Assembly: GCA_031835245.1 (NCBI GenBank)
Contig: JAVKOQ010000151.1
Location: 62,001 to 126,000 of the forward strand
Direction: 5' to 3'
Length of the DNA stretch: 64,000 nt
Origin: Balamuthia mandrillaris
Lineage: Eukaryota > Discosea > Longamoebia > Balamuthiidae
Position numbers and translations under genes: made by a program
Notes under the pieces: model-generated
The model's input: only the letters and a program-made list of their open reading frames with translations
Told to the model about the DNA's origin: nothing
Database searches by the model: none
Part shown: piece by piece, positions 38,323 through 50,785 of the stretch
Layout: each line of letters opens with the position of its first letter
Position numbering within the stretch: position 1 is the first letter of the stretch

Positions 38323-41284
38323 ATGCTTCGTCTAAAAGGAAGGGCGGCCGGCAGCAACGCCCAACTTTGGAAGAAGACCACAGCATGGCAACCACGCCCT
38401 CTGCTCTTTGCTTTCGCCTCCTCCTCTTCTGCTACTTCTTCTTACTGCTACGCGAGGCCTCAACAGAGGACCTTTGTATCGGCAACACTAGAAGCCCAAC
38501 TGGAAGGCAAAACCACTGAAGAGGTCGAGCTCTCCAAGAAACAAGGCAAAAACAAACCCCTCTACCGAGGCCAAGTCAAGCAACGAGCGGACGCGGTGGT
38601 CATAGGCGGAGGCATCATGGGAGCCAGCATGCTCTACCACCTCACCGAAGCAGGCCTGCGCGACTCTGTCCTCATTGAGAAGACGGAGCTGACCTCTGGC
38701 TCCACGTGGCATGCCGCCGGCCTGACCACGTTCTACCACGGCGGCGCCAATCTTCGCTTCTTCCACTATGACAGCCTGTGCCTGTACCCACAGCTGGAGA
38801 AAGAGACAGGGCAGGAGATGAATTTTCATGGGCCGGGCAGCATTCGCTTGATGGAGTCTAAGGAGAGGATGGACGAGTGCCTCTATCAGCATGGGAAGAG
38901 CAAGCTCTGGCCGGCCAAAATACATCTGGTCACACCCAAGCAAATCAAGGAACTCCATCCGCTGGTCAACACGGAGGGCATAGAGGGTGGTCTCTGGACG
39001 GAGAACGACGGACACATCGATCCTAGCAGCGTTACCACCGCGTTGGCGATGGCGGCCAAGGCCCGTGGAGCTGAGATCTACAAACCCTTGGAGGTGGTCG
39101 CTTTGCATCCTCGCGCGGATGGAAAGTGGGAGGTGGTCACTGGGAGAGCAGGGGGAGGAGAGGAGGAGCAGCGCAGCATTATCGCCGATCGTATCATCAA
39201 TTGCGGAGGACTTTGGGGAGATAAGGTTGGAAAGATGGCTGGAATCACTATTCCCGTTGTGCCTATACAGCATCAGTACGTCATAGTGAAGCCTCTTCAG
39301 GCTGTTATAGACTATCAGAACCGGACGGGTCATCAGCTGCCGGTTCTTAGAGACCTCAAAGGTTCTTATTACGTGCGTCAAGAAAGAGATGGCCTTCTGG
39401 TGGGTCCCTATGAGAACGCCAAGGCCATGCGCATCTGCGATCAGTGGCTGAAGTCAGGGGTGCCGTCTGACTTTGGGATGGAGCTGTTTGAGGGAGATTT
39501 GGAGCGTATCATGCCGCACGTGGAGCAGGCCATGAACCTTTTACCTTGCATTGCGGAAGGAGGCATTACCAGCATCATCAACGGACCTATCAGCTGGCCT
39601 GCAGGTTACCTCCTCATCGCGTCTTTGTTTAGTTTTTTTTCCTCTTGTTTATTCAGTAGTGTTGCCTATCAGATGGTAATCCGATGTTGGGTCCGAGACG
39701 AGGTCTAAAGAACTACTGGGAGGCATGCGGTCTCAGCTACGGCATAGCACACGCTGGTGGCGCTGGTAAATACTTGACTCACTGGATCACAAAGGGAGAA
39801 CCTCCCTACGAGCTTAGCGAGGCTGATCCGGAGCGTTACGGTGAGTGGGCTACCAAACATTTTGTCATGACCAAAGTGAGAGAGACGTATGGCATGAACA
39901 ACATCATCGGCTATCCTGAGGAAGAGAGACCCGCAGCGAGACCTGTGAAAATAGGAGCACTGTATCAAGCATTGAAGGAGAAAGGAGCAGAGTTCGGATT
40001 TCATAATGGATTTGAGACGCCGAATTGGTTCACGAGAACTCCTGAAGAAAGGTTCGTACATTCCTGTCGATATGAAAACGATCTGCTCACCTTCATTGCT
40101 TTTCTTTGCAGGGCGAAACCGTATCAGCCAAGCTTCCGGCGCACGAACTGGTTTAAGCCGGTTGCAGAGGAATGTCGTCACGTTCGCGAAAAAGTGGGTG
40201 TCATTGACGTCTCTGCTTTCAGTAAGTTCATGATAAAAGGCAAACGAGCGGCTGAGTTTTTGGAGTATATGTGCGCCAACACGATGCCCAAAGTAGGACG
40301 CAGCAACATTAGCCACATGCTGACTCCTTCTGGAAAGCTCTATGCCGAACTCACGGTCTCTCGTCTCTCTGAGGAGGAGTTCTACGTGGTCAGCGGCTCC
40401 AACGTAGAGAGACACGACTTACGATGGTTGGAAGCTCACCTTGACGCCTCTTCGTCATTCCGAGACGGTGTCCTCATCGAGAACGTCACCAATCGATACA
40501 ATGTGCTCAGCATCGTTGGTCCTCGCGCTCGTCAAGTCATGCATAAGCTCGTTCTGGATGGCCGTACCTCCGTGGAGGACGACCAGTGGAAATTCTTGGA
40601 CAACAGGAGAGTGGAAGTGGGGCCTTCTCCATCCATATCCATTCGTGTCTCGTTCACCGGAGAGCTGGGATGGGAGATACATCACCCTGCCGAGTACTCT
40701 TTGCCTTTGTATAACGCTATTGTAGAGGCTGGGAAGGAGTTTGGCATCGTAGACTTTGGCTCGTACGCTTTGAACTCGTTCCGTTTAGAAAAAGGATTCC
40801 GCTTGTTGGGTGTGGACATGACGAAGGATCACAATGCGTTGGAAGCTGGCCTTGAACCCCGGTTTGTCAAGTTGAACAAAGCTGCTGACTTTATTGGCAA
40901 AGCTGCCTTAACGAAAATCAAACAAGAAGGTCTCTCTCCCTTTCTTTTTTCCATTTCTTTTGTCGTGTTTGTCTCACTTCCCTTCAAACAGGAGTTAAGA
41001 AACGTGCTGTGTGTTTGATAGTGGACGCATCAGATAATGACGCACACGGGAACGAGCCTCTCTGGTTACAGGATGAGATAGTTGGGTTCACAACTTCTGG
41101 TGGCTACGGACACACACTCCAAAAGAGCATTGCCTACGGCTATTTAAAGACCGAACTAGCAGTGCCTGGCACTCAGGTGGAAGTCGAGTTGTTGGGAGAG
41201 AGAAGGAGAGCCACCGTGGCTCAGGAGCCACTCGTTGAGACAGAGCCTGTTCGAACTCGCAAAGCTGCCGCCACTCAAAAGTGA
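38323..41284 (+). CDS. DMGDH: Dimethylglycine dehydrogenase, mitochondrial
   Basis: Exons 38323-39604, 39673-40051, 40112-40929 and 40992-41284 give 923 aa. The first ~60 residues are basic and Ser/Ala-rich, a likely mitochondrial presequence. The FAD-binding DAO domain carries VVIGGGIMGASMLYHL and STWHAAGLTTFYHGG, whose His corresponds to the covalent FAD histidine of DMGDH. NDGHIDPSSVTTALA and LRDLKGSYYVRQERDGLL follow the animal DMGDH order. The C-terminal half is a GcvT-like folate domain (RRTNWFKPVAEE, NISHMLTPSGKLYAELTV, FTGELGWEIHHP, GFTTSGGYGHTLQKSIAYG). The enzyme demethylates dimethylglycine to sarcosine, feeding one-carbon units to tetrahydrofolate and electrons to ETF. Close similarity throughout makes SARDH or PDPR unlikely. 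Confidence 0.96.
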
Positions 41285-41432
41285 GGATGACTTTGTGATT
41301 GTTGTAACATCACCAGAATGTGAATAGTGGGTTACGCTGAGGAGGGAAGAGTTGTTCTGTACAATCTTCATCATTTATGTACATGGGCAATGCACCTGTT
41401 GCAACATTTAAATACTGAGAAACTTCTTTTCG

Positions 41433-43760
41433 TCACACTCCCGAGCTGCCACCACTGTCAACCAAATCGATGAAGAGAGGAGCAGGAGCCTCCGCCGATG
41501 TTTTACTGCTGTTGTGAGGAAGATGCTGGTGGTGGCTCGGAGGATGAGGTTGCGCAGAAGTCGAAACAGGAGAAGGCAAGGAAGAGAAAGGCAGCGCTAA
41601 GGGAGATTCTCGTGGGCGGCCTTTGTCTCGCTTGCTACGACTGGGTTTCTTCCCATTCTCCCTTGCTGTCATCATAGAGACTGAAGATGATGAAGAAGGA
41701 CCACCAGCAGTGGCCACGGTGACATTGGTGGAATCCATCGTCATTGGTGCGAACTCACCACGCATTGCTCTGCGATGCATCATTGCTTCTTGTTGCTGTC
41801 GCTCGTACTCCTCCAATTCCACTGCCGTTAGCTCGCTCAAGTACTTTTCGTAGGCTGATTCTCCGATTACATCCTGCGTTAAAGTTAGAGTGCATAAATC
41901 AGCTTTCTGTTACGGTAACAGAACCAACAAGCGAGGGAGCAAGAATTTGAAGAAACAGAAGTACGTTGTGGCGGTGGAAATAAGATACGCCAGTTTCTTT
42001 AAGTACCGCCATTATATCTTTTGAAGTGCTGCTTGTACTTTTCATTACCAACGTGTTATGAGTTTGGTACAAACAAAATAAAACAGAGATAAGAGGGGAG
42101 ATCGCTACCTTTTAGTTTGTTTATCAAACACATCAACCTCGTCATCATCAGAGAGATGTGCTTGTTGACCAGGCGCTAGCAGCGCTTGCAGAGGAGCATC
42201 CGCTGTAAGTTCGCCTCTATCAGTGGAGGACGTTGAAGCGGTTGTGGAAGAAGAAGAACCAGCCGTCATTTTAGACTTTTCCACTTTGAACTGGACTTCT
42301 AGCTTCTCAGTTCGTTCGATAATGTCATTTGTTATGACGGAGTCTCCGTTTAGCCGAAGCATGTTGGCTATTCCAAATAATTCTCCTTCTTGTCCTTTTA
42401 CTCCTGCCACTCCTTTAAAGTATCTGTGTTGCAACAAATATGAGTAACAGGCATAGCAAGAAAAACCAAAGGAGAGAAACCTTCGTTCGTTTTTAGCTTC
42501 AATGGCGATGGAAGCAAGTTGCTGTTTGTATATTTGTCGTTGGTACATGAACTCTTCTATGGTACCAGCGGAGACTAACCGAAATATGGCAGTATCTTTC
42601 GTCTGCCCTTTTTTGTTGGAATGTATGTTTGGTGAGCCTCATCAAAACACACAAGAAAAAAAAAAGATTCACAATGTACCTAATCGATATACTCTATCTT
42701 GAGCTTGCAAATCGTGAGAAGCGTTCCAATTTGGATCAAACACAACCACAATGCTTGCTGCGGTAAGGTTAAGGCCCAAACCCTTTAAACAAACTGTAAG
42801 TTCTCTTGGTACAGGGAAAAAAAAAGCGCAGCTACATACCCCTGCTTTGGTTGAGATGAGAAAGATAAATTTGTTGGGGTTACGGTTGAACTGGTCGATA
42901 ATGGGCTGTCGGTCTTTGATGGGGGTGGAGCCGTCCAGACGAGAATATATATACCGCTCCTTCCTGAGAACAGCTTCCAATATGTTCAGCATTCGAGTTG
43001 ACTTGGAGAAAATAAGGATGTGATAACAACGATGTCAAGGAAAAAAGAAATGAAGGTGCAAAAATGAAAGGAAAAGGGAGTATAGAAAGAGAAAGATGAA
43101 TGAAGAAAGGATATTTTCTCTTGCTTATCTTTCCATTTGCGTAATAGAACTCGCAGAACTCGCATCTTACCTAATATAAATAGTTTCAAAACGCAGTTAA
43201 AGAGAAGGGAAGAAGAAAAGGGGATACCACAATAATCAGAATCCTTCACAGCGTTATGAGAAGAAATAAACTTGTCATAATCAGGGCCAAGAGCCATCTT
43301 GAAAAACTCTGAATCTCGTTGTTGCTTGTCTGCCTTATCTTTACGATTCGGTGACAATAACATTAAATCTGAAGTTGTTGCCATATTTACTAATTATTCA
43401 CACTGAGAGAGAGAGAGAGAGAGCGCAATACGAACGGTTGGATATGTCTGTAAGTTTAGAGATGGTATGCAGAATGAATGCTCCTCGTTCCTGTTGATGA
43501 GAAACGTTAATTGAATACACCAAGAACAAATAAGGAGTGTTTGCTATACTTGTGCATCCTCCACAAAACAACATTTAGCGCGGATAAGTCCCGACCTACA
43601 AATTTAAAACAAAATGTACGCGAGTATGAATTTGGACAAAAGAAATGAAAAAACGTGATGAAAAAGTTACCCGCACGGACATTGCTCCTCTCTCTGGACA
43701 AGAAGCTTACATTGTGGGCTGTCCAATACCCTATTTCAATTTTTGTTAGCCTAGACAGTT

Positions 43761-43798
<38 letters not shown>

Positions 43799-46700
43799 TT
43801 CACCGTTTGTAAGCAGCAACTTGCAACTCGGAAAGCGGACAAAAGACAATGTTGTCATCCTTGGAAGGCAGCATGTCCTTAATCAATGTTTTGTCTCTTC
43901 GACATATCAATTTCTTGATCAACTTGTTAAATTGATTGGAGGCCCTTCGCCCAAGTGCAATCTCCCTTCGGGTGGCGTCTTGCTTTTGTCCATGTAAAAT
44001 AGGATTGATGTAGCTGAAGCAAGAAAAAGAAACGTTAAACCAAAGGGGAGAGAAAAAAAAGGAGCACGAGAAGAAAGGAACCATTCTCGAACATGGTCTA
44101 GACTTCCTAAGCAGTGAGGCTCAGCCCAGTTGAGAAGAGTCCAAAGTTCTTGTAAATTATCTGTTTGGGTTAATCACATTAGCAAACCAACTAAGCAAAG
44201 GGGATTAAAGAACAGCAATAAAAGCAAACTTTGCATTATTGTTCCTGTGAGACCATATCTGCGAGGGTTGTTTAGTTTCATACATGTAACAGTCAGCTTT
44301 GACCTTCGATCTATCACAAAAAGTTATCAAGTTAGCGGATTATTACATAAAGTAGAGATGAGCGAACCTTTTAGTCGATGCACTTCATCAAAAATCATGC
44401 AACACCAATCTATAGCGTTGATTGCATCAAAGTCGTTTCGCAAGGCCTCATAACTAATTAGCATCACTTCTACTCTTCCATTGGTGGCACCCACTAACGT
44501 CGCCTCTTTGTCCTTTCCTCTATATATCTCCGCTTTGAATCGTCCTCCTTCGCAACCTCTACTCCACTACATGGCGTTACTCACTCGTCAGTTTGTCCCA
44601 ACGAGAAAAGAAAGAAAAGGCGTGAACAAACCTTTTCGAGCTCGTTTTTCCATTGTTGAAGAACTGAAGCTGGGCCAACCACAAGCGCTCTCTTCTGTTC
44701 TTTATTTGTTCCTTTAGGCCTGGATTTGTTCTTGTGCATTATGGCAGCCAGAAAAGCCACGCTTTGAACTGTACACGATATTTAGACAGAGAAAAAGGTC
44801 AATGGAGTAAGATAGCTTGTCTGTGTCGAAAAGCGCAGTACCTGTCTTCCCCAAACCTTTGATGTGTTATACAGAGAGAAGTTGATAAGTATGTTTTGTT
44901 CAGAAAAGAGGAAGGAACAGTACCCATATCATCGGCTAAGATTCCTCCCTTATTTTGTTTGTACAATGAATACAAAAATTTTACCCCTTCTCTTTGGTAC
45001 TCTTTCAACTTTCCATTTATCGCTACTGGCACCTTCGTAAATACCGCGAGTTAGATTAGATGATGTTCCTCCAAAAGCACAAACAAACCTGAATCAACGG
45101 ATCTTCTGAAAGTGTTAAAGGCTCGCTGGGAACAGTCGGTTCTGACGAGCCTGCATCGAGGTGGTTCGACTGTTGGCGATTGAAAATGGAGAACAACTTA
45201 CGAGGAGATTCGACGCCATTTCTTTTGTTCATATTCGAGTGACTCTTTATCTTCACGGCAAATTTACCGCCAACTAATTTTAACGCATCAGCCAAACAAA
45301 AGCTAGCACAAGAAGAGAAACAAGAGGAAGAGGGGGGGAAGAGATAGAGAGAAGCAGAAATCAGAGAGAGCTGACCTTGAAAATCGTCTAAATCATCGTC
45401 ATCTGCGTCAGCTTTGGTTTCAAGCTCAAGGGTTCTCCGTTTGGTTTTGTTTTTCTTCTTCCTTTTCTTGTTCTTCTTGCTTGCGTCATCGGAACTGATG
45501 GGTTCTATTTCATCAAACAAAGTGTTGTCTCTGTGGCCAATAGCACTTGTGGATGACCAATTGGTTGGTGTTTCAACATCGTCCTCTTCGCCATCGTCCT
45601 GAGCGTTGGGGAATATGAATTTTCTTGGCCCTTGTTTCTTAGTTCTTCTCTTCTTGTTCCTTTCTTGACCAGAGGAAGATGAAGAAACAGAAGATGACGA
45701 AGAAGAGTCATTTTCATCTCCAAAAGCCAATTTAACTCCATTTAGCTTTCGTTTGCGATTGGGCATTTGGGTGTGTACTTCACCGGAAAAATAAAACGGA
45801 GTAAGTGTTGATGCATTTTCTCCTTTCTGTTCTTCATCTGTACCATCCTCCTCTACTACTTCATCCACCCTCTCGTCGTCTCCATGCTCTGCTTCTTCAT
45901 CGTCGTTATCTTCTTCCTCGTCCTCGTCCTCGTCCTCGTCCTCTGCAGCAATAGTCTCATCAGAATCATCAACGAGATCCTCAAGAGCAGAATTACTTGC
46001 AGCACGCAGAAGAATATCCTCTTCTGCATCCATTTCTTCCTCTTCCAGTCCCTCTTCTATGTCTTCCTTTCCTGCCGCCACGGTTGAAGGTTGGCTTAGC
46101 TGCTTTTCTGGGACGAGTAAATGTTGGCTTGCTGCCTTTGTCGCACTCGCTTGCTGTTTTGGTAGTTCTTCAGCACTTATGAACTGCGAATAGCTCAAAG
46201 TGCACTCTCCTTCATACTCGTCGTCTTCTAGCGAAGGCGACAGAGAGGGTAACACGGAGAAGTGAAGATCCAACGAATTTACTTCCAACTTTTCGTCGTT
46301 CGTGGCCAGAGGATCAGGGCTCCCGTTTATTGGCATAACAAGTTTAGCAGAAGACAAGCTGTTGTTGCTCGAGTGTTCTGGGGGTGGAGTTGGTAGTTCC
46401 TGCTCAACTTGTTTGTTTTTGTTTTGTTCGCTTGGTGCTATTATGGCTGGTTTGGGAGATATGTTGTCTTTTGGGGAGAGTTCTCGCTGGCTTTGTTTCT
46501 TAGTTGTTGTTATGAAAGATGGTTCCTTCACAGAAGAAGAGGACTGTGGAGAATTCTCTTTGCTGGAAGGTGTTTGTGCCAGAGGGTCGGGCGAAAGTGG
46601 GGATGAGGGAGGGAAGTGTTTTTGCTGTTCAGGTGTTGGTCGCTGAGCTTCTTTTGAACAAGCTACCATTAGAATGGGTGTAGAATCTAGGCAAAGAGAA

Positions 46701-47971
46701 GGAGGACGACGTGTCGGTGAAGGCCTTCGTGATGGAGTAACCACCTCGGCCTCGTCTCCATCCGAGTCGCTTTCCTGGTCAGAGAGTGAAACCCATCCTA
46801 CTCTTCTCTTTCGTTTTTGTTTGCAAGGTGCCGCGTTAGTAGGAGAAGTGGCTGCAATAGGACTTTCCATCGTCGGCGTGCTCTCTTCCTCTTCTCTTTC
46901 CATCTCATCTAACATCTTCGAGTCTCCACTCAAACGTTTAGCAGCAGGTGTGGGGAACAGATTGAAGGGCGCTGGAGCTTCTTCTTCCTGGCTCGTCCGC
47001 TTCTCTTCAGCCTCCAACAACACGACTACATTTGTGGTCGCCAGCTTTGTTGCACCCCCTTTCCCTTCGTTCGCCTGAAAGTTCTGTGGGAGTTTGGTGT
47101 CCTCCATAACCACCACATCCATGAAGACTTCCGAGTCTTGTAGTGCTTCTACTTCGCCTTCCTCCTCTTTATCCTCCTGTTTGTTTTCATCTACTACTGG
47201 CGGTAAAAGTTGAGGCTGAAGCATTCGTGCATTGAGTCGTGCCAGTTTCTCCTCTGGCAACTCAGAGAACAAAGACTCGCTGGCAAAGTGACTCTCCTCT
47301 TCCTCTTCTTCCTCAACGCATTTCGACGCCACTTCTGCTCCTCCTCCCTCAACATCCACTAGCGTATTATGTGCCTCTTGTAGCTCTTCTGTTGTTTTTG
47401 TTGCGGTTTTGGGACCTGTTGTTGAGGTTGCTGATGTAGATCTGTTTTGGCAAAGAAATGATTTGCAAGAGGAAGCAGTAGCGGTGGTGAAGGTGAACTG
47501 AGTTCCTTTGCGTGGAAGTAAGATAGCTTGTTTCGTTGAGGATTGTTTGTTGGTGCTGTTGGAGGGAGAAGTCGAGTTAAAGGAAGTGGTGCTGGTGGTC
47601 ATTTGAAGTTTTAAAGGAGACGTAGTGCATGAGGACGAAGAACGGCTTTTGCTTCTGTCTGGCGTGGCGAACGGCGAGGAGGCAGAGCTTCTGCTGGAGT
47701 TTGCGAGCTTGAACATCTGCCTTGGTCTTTTTGAGGTGGCAGGTGATGAAGCAGAAGAGGTAGGAGGAGATTCCAACTTGCGATTATTATTTTTCTTCGA
47801 TGCAGCAGATCGAGTAGCGGCAGGAGTACTAGCAGAACGAGACGGTGGCGGTGGGGTTTCTGAGGGTTTGCACACGTTATCCGCAAGGATGCTGCTCTCC
47901 CCAAAGGAATTCACAACATGCAAGGGCTGTATCCTTCCGTACAGCTTTTTTCGTGAGTTGACTCTACTCAT
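41433..47971 (-). CDS. ERCC6L2: ERCC6L2-type SNF2 (Rad26-like) ATPase
   Basis: Twenty exons: 47971-45376, 45273-45089, 45032-44924, 44856-44842, 44768-44632, 44566-44368, 44310-44230, 44160-44082, 44013-43804, 43718-43671, 43595-43550, 43490-43436, 43389-43228, 43170-43115, 43019-42840, 42782-42680, 42607-42481, 42423-42109, 42037-41965 and 41873-41433, giving 1738 aa. A ~920-residue Ser/Glu-rich tail precedes the motor: KEYQREGVKFLY, DDMGLGKT (a 15-nt exon encodes GLGKT), DEVH box IFDEVHRLK, YGLTGTIMQNNLQELW, then FSKSTRMLNILE, STKAGGLGLNLTA and QDRVYRLGQ. ERCC6L2-specific marks are EEQCPCGSGLIRAKCC, YKQQLASIAIEAKNERRYFKG and GELFGIANMLRL. Its human homologue acts in DNA double-strand-break repair. 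Intron 14 is U12 AT-AC. An upstream exon is possible. Confidence 0.92.
43020..43114 (-). other. U12-type AT-AC intron (ERCC6L2 intron 14)
   Basis: The minus strand begins ATATCCTTTC, has a perfect U12 branch TTCCTTGAC (43042-43034) with its adenosine 15 nt from the 3' end, and ends in CAC. Removing the 95 nt joins EK to ILIFSKST exactly as in SNF2 motif IV. Confidence 0.93.
43766..43794. repeat. (CT)n microsatellite in ERCC6L2 intron 9
   Basis: CT on the plus strand is (GA)n on this transcript, the one clear exception to the sense-strand pyrimidine bias of intronic repeats in the window. Confidence 0.85.
44842..44856 (-). other. 15-nt micro-exon encoding the Walker A core of ERCC6L2
   Basis: The exon gt-ttg-ggg-aag-aca-g is bounded by CAAAG| and |GTACTG. 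It joins DDM(G) to VQSVAFLAA to give DDMGLGKTVQSVAF. Without it the ATPase would lose its catalytic lysine and shift no frame, since 15 is a multiple of three. Confidence 0.9.
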
Positions 47972-48277
47972 CTCCAACGATATCTCTCTCTCTCTCTCCT
48001 CTCCTTCTGAGGCTTCCTTTTCTGTTTTTTTGTATTCGTAATTCCTGGAAAATTTTTATGAAATGAATTTTGTCGACCAAACGAACAGAGAGACCAGGTC
48101 TGGTGGAATCGTTGGATGCAGTTTGGCCAGGAGGTTAAAGTTTGGTACAAGTTTAATAGCAGGCGAAGAGAGTTGTTATTTGAAACTGAAACAAACAAGT
48201 GCAGGGAGGAAAAAAAGGTGTTGAAAAAAATAAAACATGAAGCGGGAGGGGTTGGCTTTGTGGTGGGTCGTTGAGGA
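47972..48277. other. ERCC6L2 upstream region / kinase-OGFr 3' side
   Basis: This 306-bp spacer has a (CT)n-like run at about 47982-48002 just upstream of the ERCC6L2 ATG. A minus-strand open frame at 48040-48198 has no clear donor into the gene and was not added as an exon. Confidence 0.5.
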
Positions 48278-50745
48278 TCATTCTTTCTTGCGCGTCTTCT
48301 CTTTCTTGTCTTTGTCCGACTTCTCTTTGCGTCCAGAGCTTCTAGAACTGTGCTTCTCTACTTTGTTATCCTTGCTCTCCTTTGATTTTTTGGAGGAGGA
48401 TTCCTTTTCTTCAGTTTTCTTGGAGGCAGAGGATGATGAAGCAGAAGCCGAGGAGGAGGAAGAACTGGTGTCTTCGCTGGTCTTTTGTGGCTTTCGTGAA
48501 GCCCTGTTGTTTGAACTGGACTTGGAAGAAGGGGCGTTTGTTTTCTTAGAAGATGCTGTTGATGATTCCTTTTTGCTCTCTTTCTTTCCATTCGATTCAG
48601 CCGCTTCCGATGAATGTTTGGGATTCTTCTGCTTTCCAAGAGCAGAAGAAGCTGCACCGTTCGTCAACTTCTCGTTGCTCTCGCCGCTGGCGAGCTGGGG
48701 AACGGGTGACCGAGTCTTACTCTCTTTTCCAGAGTGACTCATCTGAGAGTCTGATGAGCTGCCTATCTCCCTGCTCCTCAACTCCTCTATCAGCCTCTCC
48801 CATTCCTTCTCTTCCTGCACGATCTTCCTCCAGGTGGAGCCGTTCCTCTCCATTTCCTTGAAGAAGACGCTGTTTTCTCTATCTTCCCTTGTTTCCTTTG
48901 TCTTCTTCTCGTACTCTGCATCCGTCTCCTTGGTCACAAGGCCTATCCAATGTCTGGCCAAATTCTTCTTGCAGTTCTTCAACTCTCCATGCTTTTCTAT
49001 CTCTTCTTTGACGTGAAGGGCAAAGGGCATCTTGTACTTCCTAAAGCCCATCTCGCCGAGGCTGACCAACATGCTACAGACCCTCGTCGTGTTGGCTTCA
49101 CTATTTTGGTTGAAGACGGCATAGCGGGCTCTCCAGTGAGCAGCATCGGGGTGACGTCTGAGCTTGCCGGTAGCTGCATCATCCAACACCATGCCAAAGA
49201 AGTTGAGAAGCAGCTTGTAGCTGTGCAGCACGCGAACGGCGCAGTCAAGATCGTCCCTGATGAGCTTGGCCTCCGCTTTGCAAAGCGGTTGAAAGGAGGA
49301 AACTGCAGCAGCGGATGGAGAGATGTTCTTGAAAGTAGGGAACAACCAGTGGATGTAGCTCTCGTCTTTCTCCAAGAGATCGTAGTTCAGGAACCATTTC
49401 TTGTGAACGGTGTCGATGGTGTCGTTGGCATAATCGGGATGAGGACAGGAAGCCTGTCCTTTGTAGAATAGGTAATGGTGTTGGCTTACTTCTTGGGCTG
49501 CTGCTGCGGCAGCATCCTTATTCTTTTTCTTCTCAACTGCGGCCTCTGCGGCGTTGGTCTTCTCAGCGGTGGTTGAAGAGCTGGTCTTCAATGACGGTTT
49601 GGCGGCGTTCCATCCCCCGCTTGCAGAGGCCGATGGAGGAGTAGTCTCCTTCTTGTTGCCGTTCTTCTCAGCCTTATTGTTTGAATCTGCCGGAACTACG
49701 GGAGTGATTTTCTCCTTTCCTGTGGGATCCTTGCTGGTGTTGTCGCCGCTCTTCGCGGGACTCTTCCCATCCGCCCGTTTCTTGGCCGACTTTGTGGAAG
49801 CCGGAGGTGCAGGTTCACTTGTGGGCGTGGTGGAGCCTGATCTGCGTGGAGTAGTGGTGGCGCTGCGCCTGCCTTTTCCCTCGTCGGTAGCTTTGACTTG
49901 AGGAGAAGGAGATACCTCAGCATTGTGGTTACTGGCTGCTTCCTTTTGTTTCTCTGCCAGTCGCTCCTGCAGCCTTTCCTTCGCTTGAGCTTTCAGCCGT
50001 TCCTTCCTTTGCCGCTCCCTCTCTTCAGTTGTTTGAGCTTTGTCTGCCTCTGCCGACCTTGGTGTTTTTGCTTTTGAAGATGTCGTGGTGGTTGTTTTTT
50101 TCTTCTGGGTGCTATCTTTCTTCTTCCTCTTCGATGATGCCGACGCAGAACTCTTTTTCTTGGGCGGCTCTCCGCTCTCCGCTCCAGCGGAAGACGAAGC
50201 CGAAGAAGCTGAGCCCTTATCCTGAGTCACAGTCGTAGCGGCTGGTTTAGCGGGAGCGGAAGAAGAGGAAGCGCTCATTGCTTTCTGGATCTTCTTCAAG
50301 TCCTCCACTACTTCTTCAAACGTTGGGCGGTCTTTGCCATCGGTGGCGGCGCACCGACAGAGTACGTCCCACAAACCAGGTGGAGTGTCGATGGGGATGG
50401 CCTCCTTGGCCTCGTCCGGATGGAAGGCAAACAGGCCTTTGAGGATGGTCCGTTCCGGAGGATACTGGCGGGCTATGATCTCATATAGAACCATCGCAAA
50501 CGAGAACACATCTGCTGACTTGTCGTACTTTTCTCCCATTGCCACCTCCGGTGCCATCCTTTAAAAACGTGTTCAGCAAAAAAGAACGGGGGGTAAAATG
50601 GAACTAAAAGTGGTGTTGAACGTACCATTTGTTTGTGCCACACATTGTCATAACGCCGTTGTTAACTTCCGCATCTTCAGCATTCCGCGCCAAACCAAAG
50701 TCTGCAACTTTTATTTCCCCTTTGGCTCCCACCTTATTTTGAGAG

Positions 50746-50785
<40 letters not shown>

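Noticed and set aside
38488-40415. Long minus-strand open frames (38488-39381, 39705-40415)
   Set aside because: They are antisense to the DMGDH exons, which match the enzyme throughout.
43671-43750. An extra ERCC6L2 exon at 43750-43711 followed by another at 43693
   Set aside because: It would need a 17-nt intron. The acceptor at 43718 gives the family motif EEQCPCGSG with a normal intron.
47968-48198. Upstream exon of the ERCC6L2-like gene
   Set aside because: No GT donor joins it in frame to the ATG exon and no family similarity was seen.
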